In this document: positions 1 to 5,289 of the stretch, piece by piece | Numbering within the stretch: position 1 is the stretch's first letter | Layout: every line of letters begins with the position of its first letter | Source of the DNA: Chloroflexota bacterium | GTDB lineage: Bacteria; Chloroflexota; Dehalococcoidia; UBA3495 | Length of the DNA stretch: 5,289 nucleotides | Assembly (NCBI GenBank): GCA_022571575.1 | Contig: JACZXN010000154.1 | Coordinates: forward strand, 1-5,289 | Reading direction: 5' to 3' | Made by a program: the position numbers and the translations under genes | The notes under the pieces: model-generated | Databases searched by the model: none | Seen by the model: only the letters and a program-made list of their open reading frames with translations | What the model was told of the DNA's origin: nothing

Positions 1-2
1 GC

Positions 3-62
3 AGGCTGATCTCGATTCTGGACCTGGAAAACCCCAGCCAACCGGCATCGAATGAGGAGTGA
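3..62 (+). CDS. Possible C-terminal end of an upstream gene (partial)
   Basis: An open frame enters from the left edge and stops at TGA 60–62. It encodes a tail reading roughly RLISILDLENPSQPASNEE, with a hydrophobic stretch followed by a polar end, as is common at protein C-termini. The stop lies 2 nt before the ATG of the VOC gene and overlaps the end of its ribosome-binding site, which would suit translational coupling. A second frame (stop TGA 53–55, tail ending QPTGIE) is also open over this short stretch, so the frame is not certain. Too little is visible to name a product. Confidence 0.35.
   Translation, partial: RLISILDLENPSQPASNEE
54..59 (+). promoter_or_regulatory. Shine-Dalgarno site deciding the VOC start
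   Basis: GAGGAG sits 5 nt before the ATG at 65. A GTG at 59 is also in frame, but it overlaps the last base of this site and so could not use it. ATG 65 is therefore the better start. Confidence 0.7.
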
Positions 63-64
63 GT

Positions 65-523
65 ATGACCACATCTGAGAGCACAACGGAAGCCCTGCGG
101 GAGCGGCTCCGCAGTCTGATTCCCGAGGGAGGGAAAGACGGCCCCACCCAGGGAGTGAACCACATCGCGGTGTTTGCCAAAGACCTGGAAGCGACCGCCA
201 AGTTCTACTCGGAGATCATGGACATGCCGGTGGTAAGCGTCGCCCCAAACCGGGATGTGGATGAGTCGACCCACATGAACGTGGCCATCGGAAACGGGAT
301 GCGTCTTTCCTTCTTCGACTTCCCCCACGTGCCTCGCCTGCAGAGAAAGGCGCCGGAGGGCGTGGGCAACGTGATGCACATAGCCCTGCCCATCGCCAGG
401 AACATCTTTCTGGAGATCAAGGGGCGGTGTGACCGGAACAAGATCAAATACCAGGAGGTCGGTGGGGCCATCTACGTGAAGGACCCCAACGGCCTGGCCA
501 TCGAGTTGATGCCCTTCGATTAG
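65..523 (+). CDS. VOC-superfamily (glyoxalase/dioxygenase fold) metalloprotein
   Basis: This 152-residue protein holds one complete vicinal-oxygen-chelate domain after a roughly 28-residue polar N-terminal extension. The first βαβββ module starts at GVNHIAVFAKDLEATAKFY (residues 31–48), the usual opening of the family. The second contains VMHIAL (103–108) and ends in YVKDPNGLAIELMP (137–150). The expected metal ligands are present: His33, His105 and Glu147. Members of the superfamily bind a divalent metal and act as glyoxalases, extradiol dioxygenases, epimerases or fosfomycin-type thiol transferases. Nothing here fixes the substrate. It has no signal peptide and is probably cytosolic. The GTG at 59 would add only two residues and overlaps the ribosome-binding site. 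The gene is convergent with the aminotransferase and may be the last gene of an operon entering from the left. The fold is secure; the reaction is unknown. Confidence 0.9.
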   Translation: MTTSESTTEALRERLRSLIPEGGKDGPTQGVNHIAVFAKDLEATAKFYSEIMDMPVVSVAPNRDVDESTHMNVAIGNGMRLSFFDFPHVPRLQRKAPEGVGNVMHIALPIARNIFLEIKGRCDRNKIKYQEVGGAIYVKDPNGLAIELMPFD

Positions 524-554
524 GTCCGGGCATTTCGTACCCTGGTTCAAGAAA

Positions 555-588
555 GTGGGGGCGTCCCGATTTATCGGGACGCCCCTAC
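555..588. terminator. Perfect long hairpin between convergent genes; possible terminator or REP-like palindrome
   Basis: GGGGCGTCCCGAT (558–570) and its exact reverse complement (573–585) are separated by only TT. The stem extends through a G·T wobble to 555 and 588, giving 16 pairs. It lies 31 nt past the VOC stop and 31 nt past the aminotransferase stop on the other strand. Read on the minus strand, the stem is followed by TTTCTT, a modest U-tract, so it could terminate the aminotransferase transcript. On the plus strand no T-run follows. The very regular arms ending in CCCCTAC resemble dispersed intergenic palindromes, so a REP-like role is equally possible. Confidence 0.6.
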
Positions 589-619
589 CCACGTAAATGA
601 CCGGCCGCCACTGCGGGCG

Positions 620-1813
620 CTATCCGGGGAACACCCCGATCTTGTCCAGGATCCGGGCCAGTTCCCCTATTCCTTCGCGAATCGTCTCGGCCGGCGGGTG
701 CCCGAAGCACAGCCGTACGTAGTTGGCCCCCTCGCCCGACGGCGAGAACTGGGCGCCGTTGTAGTAGCCGACTCCCTCTTCGTAGACCTGGTCCTGCACC
801 GCGGCCAGGTCGGTGCCCTCGGGAAACTTGACCCAGACGTAGAGCCCGCCCTGGGGAGCGGTCCAGGTTACCGAACCGCCGAAGTTCTCGCCCAGGGCCG
901 CCAGCATGGCGTCCCGTTTCGCCGCCAGCGCCCGGTTGTGCGCCTCGATGTGCTGGTCCAGGCCGCCCTTCATGTATTCGGCGACGGCCAGGGCGGTGAA
1001 CTGGCTCACCGCGCCGCCCGACTTGAAGCTCCAGGCCCGGTTGATGACCTCCGGAGGGGCCACCAGGTAGCCCATGCGCATGCCGGGGGCGATGATCTTG
1101 GAGAATGACCCGACGTAGACCACCCGGCCGGTGTCGTCCAGGGAGTGAAAGGAGGTCACGTCTTCGCCCTCGAAGCGCAGGTCGGCGTAGCAGTCGTCCT
1201 CGAACACGGGAATGCCGTGCTTACCGGTGACCTCCAGCACCTGCTTCCGGCGTTCCAGGGTCATGGTCCAGCCCATGGGGTTCTGGAAGGTGGGGATGGT
1301 GTAGAGGTACTTGACCTTTTTACCCTTGGCCGTCTGCTCCGTGATCACCGAGTCCAGGTCGCCGGGGAGGATGCCGTCGTCGTCGCACTTGACGCCGACA
1401 ACGTCCGCCCCGTACCGGCGCATCTGGCTCAGGGTCCCCAGGTAGACAAACTCTTCAGTGAGCACCACGTCGCCGGGGTCGGTCAGGGCCTGAATGACGA
1501 TGCCGATGGCCTCGCCCGAACCGGAGGTCAGCACCAGGTCGTCGGCCTCCACCTTCATGTTGCGTTCGCGGGCCAATTTCTCGGCCACCAGCCGACGCAG
1601 TTCCGGGTAGCCCGAGGCGTTGGAGTAGTAGGCCAGGTCCCGGCCCTCCCGGTCGAACGCGCTCTTCAAAGAATCGACCAACTCGTTCAGAGGCAGGGTC
1701 TCAGGGTCTGGGTAGGCCACGGCGAAGTCGTACTTGGCGTGCCGGAAGGAGCCCGGAGGGGCGTCCTGGGAGTTCGCCGAGAATAGGTTGTCGTAGTTGA
1801 ATCGTTGGGCCAT
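620..1813 (-). CDS. PLP-dependent fold-type I aminotransferase (class I/II, LysN/MocR-like branch)
   Basis: This 397-residue protein is full length for the family and probably a soluble homodimer transferring amino groups between an amino acid and a 2-oxoacid. Visible landmarks are YYSNASGYPELR (62–73), the phosphate-binding TSGSGEA (96–102), and TFQNPMG (175–181) with Asn178 for the cofactor ring oxygen. VFEDDCY (203–209) supplies Asp206, which pairs with the pyridine nitrogen, and Tyr209. SFSK (236–239) contains the Schiff-base Lys239, followed by PGMRMGY with phosphate-binding Arg246. Arg367 in YVRLCFG matches the arginine that binds the substrate carboxylate. The general layout resembles 2-aminoadipate aminotransferase LysN and the catalytic domain of MocR regulators, but there is no N-terminal DNA-binding domain. 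The LysN-type GG before the first PxP and its later PGG loop are replaced (FAVAYPDP, 30–37; NGAQFS, 352–357), so I assign no substrate. The ATG is supported by an AGGGGGTG ribosome site. Confidence 0.93.
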   Translation of the reverse strand: MAQRFNYDNLFSANSQDAPPGSFRHAKYDFAVAYPDPETLPLNELVDSLKSAFDREGRDLAYYSNASGYPELRRLVAEKLARERNMKVEADDLVLTSGSGEAIGIVIQALTDPGDVVLTEEFVYLGTLSQMRRYGADVVGVKCDDDGILPGDLDSVITEQTAKGKKVKYLYTIPTFQNPMGWTMTLERRKQVLEVTGKHGIPVFEDDCYADLRFEGEDVTSFHSLDDTGRVVYVGSFSKIIAPGMRMGYLVAPPEVINRAWSFKSGGAVSQFTALAVAEYMKGGLDQHIEAHNRALAAKRDAMLAALGENFGGSVTWTAPQGGLYVWVKFPEGTDLAAVQDQVYEEGVGYYNGAQFSPSGEGANYVRLCFGHPPAETIREGIGELARILDKIGVFPG

Positions 1814-1817
1814 GGTT

Positions 1818-1825
1818 CACCCCCT
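1818..1825 (-). promoter_or_regulatory. Shine-Dalgarno site of the aminotransferase
   Basis: On the minus strand, AGGGGGTG lies 4 nt before the ATG at 1813, a G-rich variant of the consensus. It supports this start. I see no convincing −35/−10 pair in the 93 nt between this gene and the small gene upstream. Confidence 0.55.
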
Positions 1826-1906
1826 GTTGGTTTGGAGCTTCGTCGCGAGGGAAAGAGCTTGGTCAGAATGACAGACCGAATATCAGAATGGCGCCCTCAC
1901 CATACG

Positions 1907-2242
1907 TCAGTACAGCCCCTCGTCGTCGAAGAAGGGTTTTTCGGCGTCTGGACTGGACTGGCCCAACAGACGGTCGGTGTTGAGCAGGCCGGCCCGGTTC
2001 CAGAGGACGAGGATCGCCCGGTCTATTAGATTCTGGGGAAGGCTTATCCGCCGTCCGTGTTTGACGGCCAGCCACTCGGCGTGGCCGATGGCGAAGTATT
2101 CCTCCATGAAGGGGGTCGGCTCGGCCTCGACGGAGGCGGCCTCGAGGATCTCTTCAGGCACCTGAGCGCAGGTGATATCGGGTTGTTCCTGCGCCATCTT
2201 GAGGTACCGGGCCTCGGTCTCCCGGTCCATCGGTTCAGGCAT
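1907..2242 (-). CDS. Small acidic protein of unknown function
   Basis: I do not recognise this 111-residue protein. It starts MPEPMDRETEARYLKMAQEQ and is rich in Glu and Asp. A charged N-terminal helix is followed by an acidic, Pro-containing stretch, then a more hydrophobic helical part (LIDRAILVLWNRAGLL, about residues 71–86), and a polar tail ending FFDDEGLY. There is no signal peptide, membrane segment or cysteine motif. In favour of a real gene: it fills the gap between a terminator and the aminotransferase, lies on the same strand as its neighbours, and has a balanced protein-like composition, unlike the Arg/Pro/His-rich shadow frames here. Against it: no clear Shine-Dalgarno precedes ATG 2242, and an internal ATG four codons on is no better. 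It ends 93 nt before the aminotransferase and could share its transcript. It may be a conserved partner protein, but that is a guess. Confidence 0.6.
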   Translation of the reverse strand: MPEPMDRETEARYLKMAQEQPDITCAQVPEEILEAASVEAEPTPFMEEYFAIGHAEWLAVKHGRRISLPQNLIDRAILVLWNRAGLLNTDRLLGQSSPDAEKPFFDDEGLY

Positions 2243-2333
2243 AACGCAGGCGGCGCCGGAGGGCGGATTTGCGGGATGTGATCATTGTTCCGAAGGTCCT
2301 GGGAATCCCGGTTTGAGGCATCTTGGCATGGTC

Positions 2334-2374
2334 AAAAAATAGCCTTGGCGGAGACCGTTACGGCTCCGCCAAGG
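2334..2374 (-). terminator. Rho-independent terminator of the DUF1800–DUF1501–NHL unit
   Basis: Read on the minus strand, a perfect 11-bp stem (arms 2364–2374 and 2343–2353, CCTTGGCGGAG and its complement) encloses a 10-nt loop that can itself pair CCG with CGG. After the stem come two bases, an A, and then six Ts (2339–2334). The hairpin begins 39 nt past the NHL stop codon. This is the clearest terminator in the window, and it separates the right-hand gene unit from the small gene and aminotransferase. Confidence 0.88.
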
Positions 2375-2413
2375 GATGGTGGCCATGATTATCCTGGTCA
2401 ATGGTCCTGGGGA

Positions 2414-3478
2414 TCAGAGATTGAGCTGCGGCACCAGGTAGCCGGCCTGTTTATTGTAGATCTGCAGGCGGCTGCGCTGGGTGTCCACCACCATCAGACG
2501 GTTGTTGGCCGCGTCCCATTCCACCGCGGTGGGCTGGGCGAAGGTCCATTCCGGCTCGGTGGTCTGGACTTCCCGGCGGCGCTTGGCGTAGTCGTCGTTG
2601 GCGTCGACGGTTATCTGGGCCCAGGCCGACAGTTTTTGGGCGTCGCCGGTCAGAGAGGTGATAAACCGGCCTTCGGGGGTGAAGATGTGGACCCGGCCCC
2701 GGTCCCAGCGGTTCTTGGTCCAGTCGCAGACATAGATGTCGCCATCGGAGTCGACCGCCACGTCCGTGGGGTAGTTCAGGTCGCCGTGCTTGTTGCCCGG
2801 CCGCCCGATCTGGGCCTCGAACTTGCCGTCGGCCGAGAATTTCTGGACTCGGTGGTTGTTGAAGTCGGCAACGTAGACCTTGCCGTCTTTGTCCACCGTG
2901 AGGCCCCAGGGGCCGTCCATCTGGCCTTCGCTCACGCCCTGGTTGCCGAAGGCGCTGATGAAGGCGCCGTCACTCTTGAACATCCGCACCTTGTGGCTGC
3001 GGCTGTCGGAGACATAGACCGTGCCGTCGGGGGCGATGGCGATACCGGATGCGCCGTTGGGCTCGCTGTCGCCGGGCTGGACGGTGTCGAAGGAGCGGAC
3101 GAACTCGCCTTCCTTGTCGAACACCGATACCCGGTTCAACCACTCGTCGGTGACGAATACTTGGCCCTGGCTGTCGGTGGCGATACCGGCGGGCCAGATA
3201 AACTGTCCCTCGCCGTTGCCGTATTTGCTGAATTCGCCCACGAACTCTTCTTCGCCCCACTCGGCGCCGATGGTGAGCTTGGTGATCCGCTGGCCCACGC
3301 CGGTGCGGTTCCAACCAACGTTGCTGATGCTCTCGCTGCCCCGGTTGGCCACGTAGACCATGCCATCGTGACCGAAGGTCATGGACACGGGGGTGTTGAA
3401 GCCCATTCCGGACTGGGCGCCGCGGCCAACGTTGTGGCTGTAGTCGTAGGTTCGCCCTGCCACTGTTTCCGTAAGCAT
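2414..3478 (-). CDS. NHL-repeat six-bladed beta-propeller protein
   Basis: This is a 354-residue protein built almost wholly of NHL repeats, each with the pattern P.G(I/V)A.D..G.VYV.D..N.RV..F...G. Six repeats are visible, starting near residues 27, 93, 141, 187, 234 and 312, enough to close a six-bladed propeller. The clearest are blade 2 (FIWPAGIATDSQGQVFVTDEW), blade 3 (SGIAIAPDGTVYVSDSRSHK) and blade 4 (WGLTVDKDGKVYVADFNNHR). Insertions occur in blade 1 (about residues 47–64) and between blades 5 and 6 (about 279–311). NHL propellers usually bind protein, RNA or small ligands; some are lyases or lactonases, but I see no such active site. There is no signal peptide or membrane segment. An upstream in-frame ATG at 3541 would add 21 residues, but ATG 3478 has a strong GGAGG site and is preferred. 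The gene follows DUF1501 after a 147-nt gap and ends before a strong terminator. Confidence 0.92.
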   Translation of the reverse strand: MLTETVAGRTYDYSHNVGRGAQSGMGFNTPVSMTFGHDGMVYVANRGSESISNVGWNRTGVGQRITKLTIGAEWGEEEFVGEFSKYGNGEGQFIWPAGIATDSQGQVFVTDEWLNRVSVFDKEGEFVRSFDTVQPGDSEPNGASGIAIAPDGTVYVSDSRSHKVRMFKSDGAFISAFGNQGVSEGQMDGPWGLTVDKDGKVYVADFNNHRVQKFSADGKFEAQIGRPGNKHGDLNYPTDVAVDSDGDIYVCDWTKNRWDRGRVHIFTPEGRFITSLTGDAQKLSAWAQITVDANDDYAKRRREVQTTEPEWTFAQPTAVEWDAANNRLMVVDTQRSRLQIYNKQAGYLVPQLNL

Positions 3479-3484
3479 TATTTT

Positions 3485-3489
3485 CCTCC
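3485..3489 (-). promoter_or_regulatory. Shine-Dalgarno site deciding the NHL start
   Basis: On the minus strand, GGAGG followed by AAAATA places the ATG at 3478 six nt downstream. This is the best-formed ribosome site in the window, and it rules in favour of the shorter protein over the in-frame ATG at 3541. Confidence 0.8.
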
Positions 3490-3546
3490 GTATGTTGATG
3501 CCCGGCGTAGCGGCATTCCAGCCGGCCGTATGCCGGGGCATTCTAT

Positions 3547-3572
3547 TACGGGCGGCGCATGCGCCGCCCGTA
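3547..3572. repeat. Perfect 26-bp GC-rich palindrome between DUF1501 and NHL genes
   Basis: The arm TACGGGCGGCGCA (3547–3559) is followed immediately by its exact reverse complement (3560–3572), centred on GCATGC. Neither strand has a T-run after it, so it is not a standard intrinsic terminator. It sits in the 147-nt gap inside the presumed operon, 53 nt past the DUF1501 stop and 68 nt before the NHL start. Possible roles are a REP-like dispersed palindrome, an mRNA-stabilising or processing hairpin, or a binding site for a dimeric protein. The sequence alone does not decide between them. Confidence 0.75.
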
Positions 3573-3625
3573 CCAAGTTGACTTTATGCACGGGCCCATG
3601 CGGGCTCCGCCGTTATTCAGCCTGC

Positions 3626-4756
3626 CTAGGCGAAGATGGGCAACTTCTCGAAGCTGCCGTCCACGATCGGTTTGGCGTCCAGGCCCATCCAGTCTTCTAT
3701 GATGGTGGTATACAGGCCGCGGAAGTCGTAATTGGGTACGACGTCGCCCTGTTCCAGGTCCTTGGCTTCCATGGATGGGTATTCGCTGTATTGTCCGCCC
3801 TTGACGGCGTCGCCGAACATGAAGGCGGCCCCGCCGGCGCCGTGGTCGGTGCCGGAACCATTGTCATGGGTCCGCCGGCCGAACTCGGTGAACATGAGGA
3901 CTGCGACGTTATCGCTGACGTCGTGCTCGCGGAGGTCGTCCAAGAACGCGTCCAGGCCTTCGGAAACGTCCTTCCACAGCTTGTCGGCCATGCCGTTCTG
4001 GTTGGAGTGGCTGTCGAAGCTGCCGTGGTCAACGTAGAAGATGCGGGTGCCGAAATTGGCCATGTGCACCTGGGCGATGCCCTTGAGCTTCTTGGCGATG
4101 GGGGTGTCGGGATACTCCACGTTGGAGGAGTACATCCCAGGGGCCTGATTCAGGATGTCGGCGCCTTTCAGGGTGTCCAGGCCGGTCTGGCCCAGGTAGT
4201 CCATCACGGCGCTGCTGCCGATGGCCGGCGAGTACATCCGGGCGAAGCGGTCCAATATCTTGGTCCGTTGTTCCACCTCGGTGATACCGGTGAGCAGGCC
4301 GTAGTTGTCCAGGTCGTCCACCACCGCAACCGGGGTTCCCGTCAGGGTCAGGGCCCGGAACAGGGAGGGACCGAAGCTGACCGTGGTCAGGACGTTCTCC
4401 TTGCCGGGGTCCAGGTCGCGGGTGGCGCGCCCCAGCCAACCCTCGGTCCCCAACTGGATGGGCTCGCAGGTGTGCCAGATGTCCATCGAGCGGAAATGGG
4501 AGCGCGGAGAGTTGGGGTAGCCGATGCCATGGATGATGGCCATGTCGCCCCGGTCGTAGACCTTCTTCAAGGGTCCCATCTCGGGGTGGAAGCCCACCTT
4601 GTCATCGATCTTGATCACGCGGTCTTCGGCGATTCCCACCGTGGGGCGGGCGTCCCGGTAGATCGGGTTCGCGTAGGGAATAACCGTGTTCAGGTAGTCA
4701 TTGCCGCCCGACAATTGGAACACAACCAATACCGGGTCTTTCTTTGTGCTAGTCAT
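3626..4756 (-). CDS. DUF1501 family protein (alkaline phosphatase/sulfatase-like fold)
   Basis: This 376-residue protein carries the DUF1501 hallmarks in order. The opening strand and loop are VVFQLSGGNDYLNTVIPY (11–28), then FHPEMGPLKKVYDRGDMAIIHGIGY (56–80) and SHFRSMDIWHT (86–96). Near the C-terminus are DHGSFDSHSNQ (243–253, usually FDTHxNQ) and FTEFGRRTHDNGSGTDHGAGG (289–309), followed by the usual VKGGQ. The conserved Asp and His residues of these motifs match the metal-site positions of the alkaline phosphatase superfamily, but no reaction is established for the family. Most members carry a Tat leader of 30–40 residues. This one begins only about 10 residues before the first strand (MTSTKKDPV), so it lacks one. 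A stop codon just upstream in frame excludes a longer form. It follows DUF1800 after 22 nt, the classic pairing, and is surely co-transcribed with it. Confidence 0.95.
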   Translation of the reverse strand: MTSTKKDPVLVVFQLSGGNDYLNTVIPYANPIYRDARPTVGIAEDRVIKIDDKVGFHPEMGPLKKVYDRGDMAIIHGIGYPNSPRSHFRSMDIWHTCEPIQLGTEGWLGRATRDLDPGKENVLTTVSFGPSLFRALTLTGTPVAVVDDLDNYGLLTGITEVEQRTKILDRFARMYSPAIGSSAVMDYLGQTGLDTLKGADILNQAPGMYSSNVEYPDTPIAKKLKGIAQVHMANFGTRIFYVDHGSFDSHSNQNGMADKLWKDVSEGLDAFLDDLREHDVSDNVAVLMFTEFGRRTHDNGSGTDHGAGGAAFMFGDAVKGGQYSEYPSMEAKDLEQGDVVPNYDFRGLYTTIIEDWMGLDAKPIVDGSFEKLPIFA

Positions 4757-4767
4757 GTGTTAGCTAT

Positions 4768-4773
4768 CCTCCT
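4768..4773 (-). promoter_or_regulatory. Shine-Dalgarno site of the DUF1501 gene
   Basis: On the minus strand, AGGAGG lies in the 22-nt gap after the DUF1800 stop, 11 nt before ATG 4756. The spacing is longer than usual. No alternative start lies nearer, and an in-frame TAA between the site and the ATG excludes an upstream one. Confidence 0.65.
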
Positions 4774-4778
4774 ACGAA

Positions 4779-5289
4779 TTAGGCGTACTGGTACTCGCGC
4801 AACGAGACGATCAATTGGAGCAGCTCGGATACGCGGACCGTGGATTTTTCTATGTTGTCAGCCGAGTCCCAGGAGAAGTCCCCGCCTTCGGTGACGAAGC
4901 CGACCAACTCAACGTGGCTCTCGGGATTGACCTCCAGGGGACCCATCAGGTCCAGGCAACCGTCGACCACGGCCTCGGGCGAAGTGTCGCTCTTGGCGAT
5001 CAGCCGGTCGACCAGATTCCTGATCCCAGGCCGGGAAACGTCGCCCACCAGTTCGGCGGTGAAGTTGACGCGGCGCATCAGGGAACCGCTGTTGATCCAC
5101 TCGGCGCCGGTGTGCCATCCCTCAACGCTGGGCGGGTTGAGCAGGTCTTGGCCCATGTAGCTGGGCTGGCGGGACAGGTCGCCGATTCCGGGAGCGGGGA
5201 ACTCGGCGCCACCGACCAGCCGGAGAGTCCCCACCACCACTTCGGTGGGGTTCTTCAGGCGCTCGTAGCGGGAGTTCTTGAAGAAGTCG
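4779..5289 (-). CDS. DUF1800 family protein, C-terminal part (runs off the right edge)
   Basis: The last 169 codons are visible; the N-terminus lies beyond the window. The fragment opens with FFKNSRYERLKNPTEVVVGTLR, the conserved "R.K.P.E.VVGTLR" segment of DUF1800. Next comes MGQDLLNPPSVEGWHTGAEWINSGSLMRRVNF (fragment residues 45–76), matching the family signature of G..L..PP.V.GW..G..W(I/L)N...L..R.NF. It ends in the usual helix RVSELLQLIVSLREYQYA, so the C-terminus is intact. A GTG at 5240 is internal to the conserved region and is not the start. DUF1800 proteins are typically about 450–600 residues and are found next to DUF1501 genes in many bacteria; their biochemical role is unproven. 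The stop lies 22 nt before DUF1501. Any export signal would be outside the window. Confidence 0.95.
   Translation of the reverse strand, partial: DFFKNSRYERLKNPTEVVVGTLRLVGGAEFPAPGIGDLSRQPSYMGQDLLNPPSVEGWHTGAEWINSGSLMRRVNFTAELVGDVSRPGIRNLVDRLIAKSDTSPEAVVDGCLDLMGPLEVNPESHVELVGFVTEGGDFSWDSADNIEKSTVRVSELLQLIVSLREYQYA

Noticed and set aside
698..1786. Two long plus-strand open frames (698–1108 and 1145–1786) opposite the aminotransferase
   Set aside because: Their products are Val/Gly/His/Gln-rich with no recognisable motif, and they mirror the aminotransferase, whose active-site residues are all intact.
2243..2333. A promoter for the small gene and aminotransferase in the gap after the terminator
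   Set aside because: A promoter is expected here because a strong terminator lies just upstream, but I found no convincing −35/−10 pair at normal spacing, so none is annotated.
3479..3541. A longer NHL protein starting at ATG 3541
   Set aside because: The extra 21 residues are not NHL-like and form no signal peptide, no ribosome site precedes that ATG, and a strong GGAGG site is placed for ATG 3478.
4305..4520. Small plus-strand frame inside the DUF1501 gene as a nested gene
   Set aside because: No ribosome site, no recognisable motif, and Arg/Ser/Pro-rich composition typical of a shadow frame.
2285..4894. An 869-codon plus-strand open frame, the longest in the window, antisense to the NHL and DUF1501 genes and part of DUF1800
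   Set aside because: It begins with TTG without a ribosome site, its product is a low-complexity Val/Gly/His/Ala-rich sequence with no domain, and it runs through intergenic gaps and a terminator. The opposite strand carries three recognisable families over the same span. It is a by-product of GC-rich third codon positions.
5238..5240. GTG as the start of the DUF1800 gene
   Set aside because: The frame stays open to the right edge, and the upstream codons encode the conserved FFKNSRYERLKNPTE segment of the family, so the gene simply continues outside the window.

Overview
The window is GC-rich and gene-dense. The tandem DUF1800–DUF1501 pair, the NHL-propeller gene and the perfect intergenic palindromes fit an environmental bacterium, most plausibly Chloroflexota (SAR202 or Dehalococcoidia-like). 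That assignment is inference from gene content; no rRNA or marker gene is present. It reads as a piece of ordinary chromosome. I see no transposase, integrase, CRISPR array, tRNA or phage gene.

Layout. On the plus strand, what may be the last codons of an upstream gene run into a small VOC (glyoxalase-fold) metalloenzyme (65–523). Everything else is on the minus strand. A long perfect hairpin (555–588) separates the VOC gene from the convergent 3' end of a fold-type I PLP aminotransferase (1813–620). Upstream of that lies a small acidic protein of unknown function (2242–1907). A strong rho-independent terminator (2334–2374) separates these two genes from a second minus-strand unit. That unit, read in its own direction, is the C-terminal part of a DUF1800 gene running off the right edge (5289–4779), a DUF1501 gene (4756–3626) and a six-bladed NHL-repeat protein (3478–2414). 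DUF1800 and DUF1501 are 22 nt apart. DUF1501 and NHL are separated by 147 nt holding a perfect 26-bp palindrome.

How the genes may work together. DUF1800/DUF1501 pairs are a recurrent conserved couple of unproven biochemical function; DUF1501 resembles the alkaline phosphatase/sulfatase superfamily. The NHL propeller, probably a binding scaffold, appears to belong to the same transcript because the only convincing terminator lies after it. Neither the DUF1501 nor the NHL protein has a recognisable export signal, which is unusual for the first. The aminotransferase and VOC enzymes look like stand-alone metabolic genes with no visible link to that unit. No clearly new system stands out. The most noteworthy points are the leaderless DUF1501–NHL arrangement, the intergenic palindromes and the uncharacterised 111-residue protein.
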